DNA of 6,631 nucleotides from contig CAVOOI010000027.1 of the NCBI GenBank assembly GCA_963697455.1, positions 1-6,631 of the forward strand. The letters are read 5' to 3'. Numbering within the stretch: the first letter of the stretch is position 1; every line of letters begins with the position of its first letter. A model generated the notes under the pieces. It was not told the origin of the DNA and searched no databases. It saw nothing but the letters and a program-made list of their open reading frames with translations. Source of the DNA: JAFEDN01 sp963697455 (GTDB lineage Bacteria; Pseudomonadota; Gammaproteobacteria; Coxiellales; Coxiellaceae). The position numbers and the translations under genes are program-made. This document shows, piece by piece, positions 1 through 6,631 of the stretch.

Positions 1-1100
1 GCAATTTCTGAAGGGATTACCGATTCCGCAAAGACCATGATCCAATGCCCACCGGATTTGCGAAAAATGGTAACGCAAGTCAACATGACAAATATTACTG
101 ATCAAGAGGTTAAACAAGAATTACAGAATTTTAAAAAGAATGTTATCTGCCTGCACGTATACAATTTAATCAAGATAAACAACTTAATCACACAGCAAAT
201 TTAAATAGGATTGAAAATAATATTAAAAAACATGGAGTGGAAGATACGGAATGGTTAGGGTCGCATGGCTTTAGCGAACTCTATTATCCTAATCTCAATG
301 CTTCACAACCAATTCCAGGATTTCATTATAATAGTGCGCAAGATATTAATGCAGATGTCAATCAAGCTAATCCACCAGCCTATGGTGCTCCTTCTTGTTA
401 TGAATGGTGGAATGATAGTCAAAGTGGATTAAAAAATAGAGTTTATTTGGCAATACCTAAAACATTTACGGATGAATATAAACGCTTTATTGGTGATGAA
501 AAAACTCAAGATGATGTTATTAAACGTATCATCAGTCATAATATGAATGGATATAATTATAGATTATGCAAATAATCTGATGGATGAAGACTGCTTATTC
601 ATCTATGGTTTCATCACTTGGAGTTTGGTTTAATGAATTAGAGAATATCCAAAGCTCTATGCCGCCATTGAAGCAGCGCCGATTATACAAGCCATGTTGT
701 TATTGTTACTTATGCTTTTCTCCCCTTTGCTTTAATGTTTTAGCAGCTTTCGAGCAAAAGCGATTGTCACAGGATCAATGCTAATTTTTTCGCTTATCTT
801 CTGGAGTTTTATCTGGCACTTAGTCAGTTGGGCAGATAGCACTTTAATGCAAGCCCTTTACACGACCTGGTTTGCGAAACAAGGTGCTAGTGCAACATTG
901 GCAGACATGATTACTGTTTCGCTCATTATTTTTGCGCCTATTTTCTGGTTTATGTTTATGGGGGCGATGGGGATTGCAGTGGGGGATATTGTCAGTAATT
1001 TATCTATTGAACGAATAAAATTGGTGCTGATGCTGGTGCTAAAGGGGAAAAAGTAACAAAAGATGCTGCGGTAGCAATCGGGAAATCAGCTTTATTATAA
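1..1100 (+). pseudogene. traG: TraG-N-type conjugal transfer membrane protein, 3' part, frameshifted
   Basis: This is the C-terminal half of a TraG N-terminal-domain protein, an inner-membrane mating-pair formation component of ICE type IV secretion systems. The start lies outside the window. The first piece (1-137) reads in frame 1. It shifts at an A5 run (133-137) into the 141-572 frame, giving ECYLPARIQF, followed by the conserved YGAPSCYEWW. Further breaks near 573, 630 and 720 scramble the AIEAAPIIQAMLLLL membrane helix. From 778 the hydrophobic helices WSFIWHLVSWADSTLM and the GASATLADMITVSLIIFAPIFW segment are clean. A last slip at A4 (1017-1020) moves the end into the frame that closes KDAAVAIGKSALL at TAA 1098-1100. 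The motif order and the membrane helices fit the family well. Unrepaired, it cannot make a full protein. Confidence 0.75.
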
Positions 1101-1112
1101 ATCAAGATTAAT

Positions 1113-1280
1113 CTAGGTATGAAATTTTGTTATTGTAATAATAATTATAATCTCTATCCCTTTACGATCTTCTTCAATACTTTTATATAAAGTATCACTC
1201 GCTAACACAATAATAATCACTTTTAAAAGAACAAAAATAGATTTGCAAACAAATCGCATTAATTTAATAAAAAATTTCAT
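1113..1280 (-). CDS. Doubtful 55-residue membrane-type ORF, opposite strand
   Basis: A complete ATG-to-TAG ORF of 55 codons lies on the minus strand, converging on the end of the TraG-like gene. The product begins MKFFIKLMRFVCKSIF. It has a basic N-terminus, one hydrophobic stretch (about residues 10-27), a charged middle (KSIEEDRKG) and a run of isoleucines near the end. Only a weak GAG lies upstream as a ribosome binding site. I recognise no family. In related ICEs a small two-helix protein (DUF3742) sits beside TraG, but I see no sequence match to it. AT-rich DNA readily yields such an ORF by chance, so this is a candidate only. Confidence 0.3.
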   Translation of the reverse strand: MKFFIKLMRFVCKSIFVLLKVIIIVLASDTLYKSIEEDRKGIEIIIIITITKFHT

Positions 1281-1315
1281 AACAATCTCATTTTAAAATA
1301 GAGGATAAAATTCCC

Positions 1316-1571
1316 ATGCCGCTAATTGATAATTGCATGCATTACTTGACCCATTACACAATGGTTCTTTTCTTCATAAGATGGAGCTTTAATCTTAGTA
1401 ACCATTTTTATTTGGCCATATTTAGTTCGATATTTAGCCAAATATGCTAACAACCCCAGCTTGTTTATTATGAAGTGGCTACCACAACGATTTCGCATAG
1501 TAGGTTGGCTTATTTTATTCGAATTACTCATCTGTGAAAACATCATCGCAAAATTAATTCAGATAATATAA
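1316..1571 (+). pseudogene. Small two-helix membrane protein, frameshifted, upstream of traD
   Basis: GAGGA (1301-1305) precedes an ATG at 1316 whose frame starts MPLIDNCMHYLTHY and soon goes out of register. From about 1378 a different frame carries DGALILVTIFIWPYLVRYL, a basic loop with KYANNPSLFIMKWLPQRF, and a second hydrophobic stretch RIVGWLILFELLICENII. It ends at TAA 1569-1571, and the traD ribosome binding site overlaps that stop. Joined, this would be about 85 residues with two membrane segments, sitting between the TraG-like gene and traD as in an operon. I do not recognise the family, and the in-frame TAA near 1375 plus the shift make it broken as it stands. The 74-residue minus-strand ORF over the same bases is probably the shadow. 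Confidence 0.45.
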
Positions 1572-1582
1572 GGATAAAAACT

Positions 1583-3597
1583 ATGAGCATGCGAAGCCAC
1601 TTGAAGGATTGTTGCGGCCACCGCTCGAATGGATCACCAGCATTATCACCTTTGAAAGTGTTTATTTTTATTAATGAGCCATCCGACCTACTTTCTAGTA
1701 ACTGGGCGTGTATCGCAAGCTGTATCTTGTGCATTAATATTGCTTGGAACCTGTCGTTTCAAACAAGGCCACCGAATCTGGCAGTATCAGCGAAAATTAA
1801 AACGAATGCCAACTTATACAATGTCTTCTAAAGAAATGCCGGTTAGCCAAAACCATTTATTTTTAGGAAAAGGGTTTCTATGGACAACACAGCATACTCA
1901 GCGTTTACGTGATTTGGACTGGATTATAACTTAAAATTTAAGCATCCCTCGCGCTTGTACCATTGGATTAGGCAAAATGAATCACAATGGAACGAGAAAC
2001 CATTCACAAAACACATTGCACAATTATTAAACGCTGATCACTGGTTAAATCCTCTCCGGCCTTATCCTAATATTGGCGGCGAACCCTGTATTCACGCGGT
2101 GAGTGACAGTGAAAAAAGATGTGTCAATTAATTTAATAGAACGAGCCAGTCACTTATTAGTTTAGGGTTGCCCGGTGTCGGGCAAGACAGGTTGCAGAAT
2201 TAATTATTAGCCAAGATATTCGTCGAGGGGATGTGGTCATAGTCCTTGACCCGAAGAGGCGATGTCGAGTGCTGGCTTCACATGTATATGGAAGCAAAAC
2301 TTGCATGTCGGCGAAAAGAGTTCTTAACTCTATTTCCATTTAGGCTTTCCGGAATACTCTTGTCGTTATAATTCCATTGGTAATTTTACACTGATTACTG
2401 AAGTCGAAACCGCATTTCAAACCAGTTGCCAATTCAGGAGAGTCTGCGGCTTTTAAAGAATTTGGTTGGCAGTTTATTAATTCGATTGCCATGGCACTCG
2501 TTGCAATGGGTGAAAAGCCTGATTATCAAAAAGTAAAATTCTATATCACAAAAATGGATGTCTTATTAGAACGGTATTAGAATTTTGCGCTTCCGCAAAT
2601 CGATAAAGACTATAACAGTGGATTGATAAACATATTGATGATCATTCAACAGAAAGGCATACCATGACTCAATTCGAAGGGTTGGTTGCTTATGTTAGAT
2701 AAGAATCTTATTCAAAATCCTATCTTTGATGATTTATACAATGCCTGTCGTTATGACCGAGAATATTTTAGTAAAATTACGGCCTCACTCGGACCCTTAT
2801 TAAAAAAACTGACAACCGGAAAATCACAGATTATTATCTCCTGCTTACGATGATTTTGAAGATGAAAGACCCATTTTAGATTGGTTTCAAGTCATCAGAA
2901 GCAAAAAAATTGTAGATGTGGGTCTAGATGCCTTGACTGATCAAGCAGTAGCTTCGGCAATTGGTAATGCAAAATTTGGGATTTGGTGTCAGTTGCGGGG
3001 CGTTTATATAAATTTGGATTAAATGATGGCTATGATGCAACAACAGATGTACCACTTCCTCGTATTGTTTGCATGCAGATCAATTTAATGAAATCATTGG
3101 GGATGAATTTATTCCGCTTTTAAATAAAGGCCGTGGTGCAGTACTGTAACTGCTTATACACAAACCTGGTCAGATGTTGAAGTAAGATTAAAAACTGCAG
3201 CAAAAGCGGGCCAAGTGTCAGGGAATATGGGTACCGTGGTTATGTTTCGTTGCAAGGAAGCAGCGACGGTTGAAACCTTTTTAAGCCAGTTGCCTATCGT
3301 ACCCATATTACGAGTCACACCGTCTCTAGCAGTGCAGACACGTCTCATGGTGAAGAAGGGGTTTATTATCGCTCTACCAATGAAGATAGATTTACACACC
3401 ATGAACAACGTCTGATTGAACAAAATGATGTGTTGAATCTACCTAAAGGACAAGCATTTTGTTTATTAGAAGGCGGTAAGCTTTACAAGCTACGTATGCC
3501 GCTTCCTCAGCAAGAAGACCATATCGATGTGCCAAAAAATATCGAGGCCATTATTTCAGCAATGCGCGAACAACAAAAAACGACTACAGATTGCTAA
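1583..3597 (+). pseudogene. traD: TraD-type conjugative coupling ATPase (SXT/TOL, TIGR03743), heavily frameshifted
   Basis: TraD is the inner-membrane ATPase that links the relaxase-DNA complex to the secretion channel. AGGA (1571-1574) sets the ATG at 1583. One base appears lost just after it, since the next frame reads EHAKPLEGLLRPPLEW, the family N-terminus. Repaired pieces then give, in order: HRIWQYQRKLKRMP and PVSQNHLFLGKGF; a Walker A GLPGVGKTR (about 2165-2191); AELIISQDIRRGDVVIVLDPKGD; HLGFPEYSCRYNSIGNFT; EFGWQFINSIAMALVAMG; a Walker B region PRIVCHADQFNEIIGDEF (about 3058-3110); TAYTQTWSDVEVRLKTAAKA; and LPKGQAFCLLEGGKLYKLR before TAA 3595-3597. Family order and length (about 670 residues) are complete. 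Roughly twenty one-base indels interrupt it, many in mononucleotide runs (GG 1921-1922, A6 2112-2117). The Walker B acid pair is D-Q. Confidence 0.85.
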
Positions 3598-3615
3598 AAA
3601 TTCCCTCGAGGGCGT

Positions 3616-4618
3616 ATGCGAGATCATTTCCCATGTCTGAATGAGAAGATTATTGCGTTCAGAAAAAATATATCACTATCCCATTCTAATTAAAAATTTA
3701 GTGAGTTGTCCTAGTGAAATTTACAATCATTTATATTTAAAAACACTTCACAACCTTTCCAAATATGCCAAGCCATGGTTTATTCATCGACTGAATTTAA
3801 TCATGACTACGGCTATTTAGAGCGGCAATTAAATCTGGCAACAAAAATCCTGCAATTAAGACGGGGAGATTGTTTCCTAAAAACGCAGCGCAGAACAAAT
3901 TTCCTCAGAGGAAGCGGTTTGGACATATGCGCTTTTTTCTGCCGGTCTCTTTGATAATTTAATTTATTTATTAACTAATCGTGAAGTTAAAATGGTTGAT
4001 AGTAGCACAAACGATAAAGATTTGGAACCCCTTAACCGGTTCCTTATACAAGCAGGCTAAATTTTATGAAGTTCGTTTGATAAATCATCCACCAAGCCAT
4101 CTTGATGCTTTAATGGCCGCATTGGTACACCATATTATTCCCTTTCCTCACCTAAATGGTTAAGAAAAAATCGATGTCTTTTTCAACAATGGTGGGACGT
4201 TGTTTTACAAGTGGCAACGCCAGACAATGAAATTAAACATATTATTCATCAGGCCAAAGGAAATCGCTGCCCACAAGAGAAACAAAGTCACATTTCTATT
4301 TTCTTAACATGGATTGGCAGTCAGGCTGCTCATTTTCCAGATGATGTATTTCGACTAAAAGAGGGGCTGTTTGTTAAACAAGAAGCCATAGACATTTTTT
4401 TACGCGAATATCCATCATTTTCCAAACCTTCATTATTAGCAGAACTGGAAAATAAAAATGTATTAATCTTTAACAACAATGATATTTATCATTTTTATGC
4501 TCCTACCAATTTTGCGAATCGAAAGGTGATAAAAGGCATTCTTGTGAACATGGATGGTTTACCGCAATTTTCATTAATGAAATTAAACCGTTCTTATCAA
4601 AAAGAAATTTGTTCGTGA
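3616..4618 (+). pseudogene. traI: MobH-type relaxase TraI (TraI_2 plus TraI_2_C domains), frameshifted and lacking HD ligands
   Basis: MobH relaxases nick the element at oriT before transfer. The ATG at 3616 follows a GAGGG and lies 18 bases after the traD stop. Pieces give LVSCPSEIYNHLYLKTLHNL, a block matching the HHH/DH region, AEQISSEEAVWTYALFSAG, WNPLTGSLYKQAKFYEVR, and from about 4155 an unbroken frame with WLRKNRCLFQQWWDVV. The C-terminal domain follows (FLTWIGSQAAHFPDDVFR, LKEGLFVKQEAIDIFL) to TGA 4616-4618. The expected HHH reads F-N-H (3796-3804), and the expected H-D before the WNP segment reads F-D (3950-3955), so the metal site looks lost independently of the frameshifts. Slips lie at A6 3663-3668, CC 3768-3769 and A3 4154-4156, with others near 3870 and 4020. 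At about 334 residues it is short for the family; the linker between domains is reduced. Confidence 0.7.
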
Positions 4619-4626
4619 GGGCAATC

Positions 4627-5243
4627 ATGACTGACAAAATCATTTTACATACACCATTGGCGATAGCATTATTTAATGGCTCTTGGAAAAATATTAACCG
4701 AACTGGTGTAAGACAATACGCTCATTTAATTTCTGATGTAGTTGAAGCATCCAAAGCTGATGATCCTTATGCGGATTGGTATTTGCTAAAAAGTTACAAT
4801 GAAATGAATAAAGCTAAATATTCTTTTAAAGATTTAGAAAATCAATATCAAGCTAAATTAAAAGCACTACGTGGTATCGAGTTGAATTTAATCTCAAATC
4901 CAACCGCTATCCCACTTATTTTTAGGACTTCTTTTGCTTTTATGGCGGCCTATTTGTTAGCTGATTTGGATTATGTACTTAGGCTATTGATGACATTAAG
5001 AAAAAAAGGGATTTGTTTGGATGCGCCTGTGACATTTGATTTACTGACTAAACAGTTTCGTTCTTTTATATATGCTGTGACGGATTGGAAACAAACAGGC
5101 ATTACACGAAAAGACATCAAAGAAAAAACAGATGTTTTTTTAACATTAGAAAATGATTGAAAAATTCTGGTCAGCTTCCTAATGAAGTGCTGAATAAAGA
5201 AATTAAATTTGAATTCTTACCTCATTTTCAACTAGAGCGATGA
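4627..5243 (+). pseudogene. ICE protein, PFL_4669 family (TIGR03761), one frame break near the end
   Basis: A conserved accessory protein of PFGI-1-class elements; its biochemical role is unknown to me. The relaxase stop codon overlaps GAGGG (4617-4621), which sets the ATG at 4627, five bases downstream; an in-frame ATG at 4609 has no such site. Residues 1-177 are uninterrupted. They include GVRQYAHLISDVVEASKADD, the family signature DDPYADWYLL, a helical charged middle (about 60-85) and FRTSFAFMAAYLLADLDYVL. The frame then closes at TGA 5158-5160. Adding one T at TT 5157-5158 continues it as LKNSGQLPNEVLNKEIKFEF to TGA 5241-5243, about 205 residues in all, which includes the L-P-N/E-V tail expected of the family. 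The missing tail is short, so the truncated product might still fold. Confidence 0.75.
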
Positions 5244-5244
5244 T

Positions 5245-5649
5245 ATGTCTGGAATTTATGCAACCGATATTCCTTTGCATTGTATCCAGGAAGCCGCCAT
5301 CCAATATAACGTTCCCGCTAAATTAATTATCACTGTATTGAACATAGAAAGAGGCAAGACGGGAATGCTAGTTAAAAATAAAAATAATACTTATGACATG
5401 GTGAATTACAGATTAATTCTTCTTGGGTGCCAGTATTAAAGAGATATGGTATTACGCAAGAGGATGTGCAGTCTAACCCCTGCACTAATGTCAAAATCGG
5501 CACGTGGTTACTTGCTAAATCCATTGCGAGTGAAAAAGATTTATTAAAAGGTATCTCTAATTACCACTGTCACGCCGTATTTTAATCAACGCTATTCACA
5601 ACAAGTAAAAATACGTTTTACTCAGTTGACCCATTTCTTAGAGGATTAG
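5245..5649 (+). pseudogene. VirB1-like lytic transglycosylase (SLT domain), frameshifted
   Basis: This enzyme family cleaves peptidoglycan to let the secretion channel through the periplasm. The ATG at 5245 lies two bases after the preceding stop, so translation is probably coupled. The N-terminus reads MSGIYATDIPLHCIQEAA, then KLIITVLNIERGKTGM with the likely catalytic Glu at residue 35 (5347-5349), then NKNNTYDM. A base missing at GG 5400-5401 breaks the conserved G-x-x-Q-I-N motif. The restored frame reads GELQINSSWVPVLKRYG, then NVKIGTWLLAKSIASEKDLL and GISNYH. A second break near 5565 separates the tail TPYFNQRYSQQV, ending at TAG 5647-5649. No signal peptide precedes the domain, and an in-frame stop just upstream excludes a longer start. 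IYA-TD looks like the end of a lost signal sequence. Confidence 0.75.
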
Positions 5650-5716
5650 TCGCTGTTCTGCACGACTTTAAATTGCAGAATAAAGACCACTCAGTTGTGA
5701 TGCAATGCTGTAGCAA

Positions 5717-5763
5717 TCGCAAGGTTGTTCACAACACCGTGTCGCAAGACACTGTTCAAACCG
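5717..5763 (+). repeat. Imperfect tandem repeat, about 25-base period
   Basis: TCGCAAG occurs at 5717-5723 and again at 5742-5748. Each copy is followed by TGTTCA (5726-5731 and 5753-5758) and then by an A/C-rich end in CCG. The units differ by small indels. The repeat lies inside the hairpin-rich leader, where the second copy forms the GCAA-loop stem. Two copies are too few to call an iteron array. Confidence 0.4.
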
Positions 5764-5814
5764 ATAACTATTCCGGTAGTTGTTTTCATCAACCAATGAG
5801 GGAAATTCCCTCTG

Positions 5815-5845
5815 GGTATCTCCTTCAATTTTTTCGGAGGAAACC
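5815..5845 (+). promoter_or_regulatory. Strong ribosome binding site inside a hairpin
   Basis: GGAGG (5836-5840) lies six bases before the tandem ATGs at 5847 and 5850, the strongest such site in the window. TCTCC (5819-5823) can pair with it (four Watson-Crick pairs plus one G-T). Outside a small internal loop, GGT (5815-5817) pairs with ACC (5843-5845). The loop is 12 bases. The closed form would hide the site, which suggests translational control of the 5847 gene. Confidence 0.45.
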
Positions 5846-5846
5846 G

Positions 5847-6175
5847 ATGATGTTCCAAACTCCCACTTTAATGCTCCACGGCATGGATTTTTAACTGATG
5901 TTTATTGTAAGGAAGGCAAATGGTATGCGCGAATCAAAGTGGTTACACGATTCGATGCAGGCCAGCCTTGTGTGAATGTTTGGCTCAATTGTTTAGTTAA
6001 TCAAACTGATTTACAGGCATCGATTCAACAATTACGTAACCATATCAATGAGCTTTTATTTATTCTGGTGGATTTTGGTATGTCTTATTGTGATGTTGAA
6101 GCGTGTTATTCAGGAATGACGATTTCATATCTTACCTATATGGTTCATATCAGTGGAGAGAATCAATCAAATTAA
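5847..6175 (+). pseudogene. Small unrecognised protein with one homopolymer frameshift
   Basis: The strong GGAGG site dictates the start at ATG 5847, giving MMFQTPTLMLHGMDF and then an immediate TAA at 5892-5894. Adding one T to the T5 run (5888-5892) joins this to the long frame LTDVYCKEGKWYARIKVVTR, giving about 110 residues and ending at TAA 6173-6175. The body has alternating hydrophobic strands (KWYARIKVV, CVNVWLNCLV), a helix (TDLQASIQQLRNHI) and a second strand region (ELLFILVDFG). This pattern is compatible with an OB-like fold and loosely recalls DUF3577 (STY4534-family) ICE proteins, but I see no diagnostic motif and do not assign it. The extension upstream of 5847 in the downstream frame runs through hairpins and is not a credible N-terminus. 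Confidence 0.55.
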
Positions 6176-6260
6176 TTCCTACTTGTAAGGTTTTGAAGGA
6201 TTGAGTTTTTATTTACCAACTCTCTCTAACGTTGCTATCGATTTCAGGTAAAAACATTAA

Positions 6261-6266
6261 TATACT
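6261..6266 (+). promoter_or_regulatory. Possible -10 element for the coiled-coil gene
   Basis: TATACT matches the -10 consensus at five of six positions in the AT-rich gap 6176-6354, about 90 bases before the start. No good -35 sits 16-18 bases upstream, so this is weak. The rest of the gap shows only a short GAGTT/AACTC inverted repeat (about 6203-6222). Confidence 0.2.
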
Positions 6267-6354
6267 GTAGGTTATTTTAAAGGCTATACAATTAATAACA
6301 ATGCAAAAGACCTATTTCAATTAACAAACTGAATTGGTTCAAATGAAGGAAGAT

Positions 6355-6624
6355 ATGGCAGTGAATAGAACGATTGACCGTGTTATTGATCAGATTACAA
6401 GTCTCAAGCAGGAAATGCATGCAGAAATTGGTAGTCTTAAAACCGAAATGAATAGTCGGTTTTCATCTTTGGATAATCGCGTTATTGCTATTGAAACCAA
6501 ATTAGGTATGGTGCATGCCAAGCGCAAAGGATGGCATGATCGCTTACTTGATCTCTTCTTTAAGGCTGGATGGGCGTGGTTAAGTTTAATTTTTGCTTAT
6601 GTCATCATTCCATATGTTAAATAA
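6355..6624 (+). CDS. Coiled-coil protein with C-terminal membrane anchor
   Basis: This ORF is intact. ATG 6355 is preferred because AAGGAAG (6346-6352) precedes it; ATG 6343 and TTG 6334 are in-frame alternatives without a good site. The 89-residue product has a heptad-rich segment (about residues 8-55), VIDQITSLKQEMHAEIGSLK and SSLDNRVIAIETKLG, then a basic KRKGWHDR. One hydrophobic helix, WAWLSLIFAYVIIPYV, ends the chain, so the protein should be tail-anchored with the coil in the cytoplasm. I recognise the architecture (short coil plus anchor, common in mobile elements of this bacterial group) but not a named family. It is separated from the previous gene by about 180 bases. The codons show no break. 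Confidence 0.65.
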   Translation: MAVNRTIDRVIDQITSLKQEMHAEIGSLKTEMNSRFSSLDNRVIAIETKLGMVHAKRKGWHDRLLDLFFKAGWAWLSLIFAYVIIPYVK

Positions 6625-6631
6625 TTTTTTT

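Larger units (their letters stand above)
5656..5846 (+). promoter_or_regulatory. Hairpin-rich leader or structured RNA candidate
   Basis: No coding frame is supported here. Instead, consecutive inverted repeats fill it. H1 is TTCTGCA/TGCAGAA (5656-5662/5674-5680). H2 pairs 5695-5703 with 5713-5722 (nine pairs, one G-T, one bulge). H3 is GTTG-TTCA-CAAC (5724-5735). H4 is GTGTC-GCAA-GACAC (5739-5752), a GNRA loop. H5 is AACTA/TAGTT (5766-5781), extendable to seven pairs. A weaker GTTG/CAAC overlaps the end of H5. H6 is GAGGG/CCCTC (5798-5802/5808-5812). A final hairpin covers the ribosome binding site. The region may be a cis-acting leader of the 5847 gene, a separate small RNA, or DNA-level sites such as oriT. 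I saw no convincing promoter or T-rich terminator. Confidence 0.5.

Noticed and set aside
1322..1546. 74-residue minus-strand ORF
   Set aside because: No ribosome binding site, and the complementary strand carries a better membrane-protein reading aligned with the traD operon.
1543..1734. 63-residue minus-strand ORF
   Set aside because: Antisense to the traD N-terminus, which is recognisable on the plus strand.
1583..1831. 82-residue plus-strand ORF from the traD start codon
   Set aside because: After the first codon it is out of the traD frame; the family sequence runs in the neighbouring frames.
2157..2339. 60-residue minus-strand ORF
   Set aside because: Antisense to the traD Walker A and DPKGD region.
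3154..3423. 89-residue minus-strand ORF
   Set aside because: Antisense to the conserved traD segment with TAYTQTWSDVE.
5626..5631. TTGACC as a -35 box for the leader
   Set aside because: No acceptable -10 hexamer 16-18 bases downstream.
5673..5846. Coding reading through the hairpin leader
   Set aside because: The frames have no family-like content, and the strong ribosome binding site places the start at 5847.
5656..5846. tRNA or CRISPR array
   Set aside because: A GTTCAAA string resembles a T-loop but no cloverleaf forms, and the repeats are too few and too unequal for a CRISPR array.
6301..6324. ATG upstream of the coiled-coil gene
   Set aside because: It meets TAA after seven codons and has no ribosome binding site.
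6621..6631. T run at the right edge as a terminator
   Set aside because: No GC-rich stem precedes it and the window ends there.

Overview
The window is an AT-rich, mostly plus-strand stretch of an integrating conjugative element (ICE) or genomic island of the PFGI-1/SXT (GI-T4SS) class. Five consecutive genes match transfer-gene families by my reading of the sequence: a TraG-N-type mating-pair protein, a TraD (SXT/TOL) coupling ATPase, a MobH-type TraI relaxase, a PFL_4669-family (TIGR03761) ICE protein and a VirB1-like lytic transglycosylase. AT-rich codon use together with this transfer class suggests an intracellular-type gammaproteobacterium such as Legionella or a relative. That host assignment is inference, not something the sequence proves.

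Layout. 1-1100 is the 3' part of the TraG-like gene, entering from the left edge and broken into several frames. 1101-1315 has no clear plus-strand gene and holds one doubtful 55-residue minus-strand ORF. 1316-1571 is a small, broken membrane-protein gene. Then follow TraD (1583-3597), the relaxase (3616-4618), the PFL_4669-family gene (4627-5243) and the transglycosylase (5245-5649), closely spaced as in one operon. 5650-5846 is a non-coding leader made of consecutive hairpins, the last of which can cover a very strong ribosome binding site. 5847-6175 is a small unrecognised gene, and 6355-6624 encodes a coiled-coil protein with a C-terminal membrane anchor.

Almost every transfer gene is frameshifted, yet the family sequence continues across each break once one base is restored. 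Most breaks that I could localise lie in short mononucleotide runs, usually one base too short. Either the element is decaying by indels or the assembly carries homopolymer errors; the sequence alone cannot decide. The stretch from about 4155 to 5157 and the last gene are uninterrupted.

If functional, TraG would act in mating-pair formation, the transglycosylase would open the peptidoglycan, the relaxase would nick and pilot the DNA, and TraD would pump it to the channel. Two substitutions independent of the frameshifts argue against full function: the relaxase lacks the expected HD metal ligands, and the TraD Walker B motif reads D-Q rather than D-E. The most novel candidate is the hairpin-rich leader at 5656-5846.
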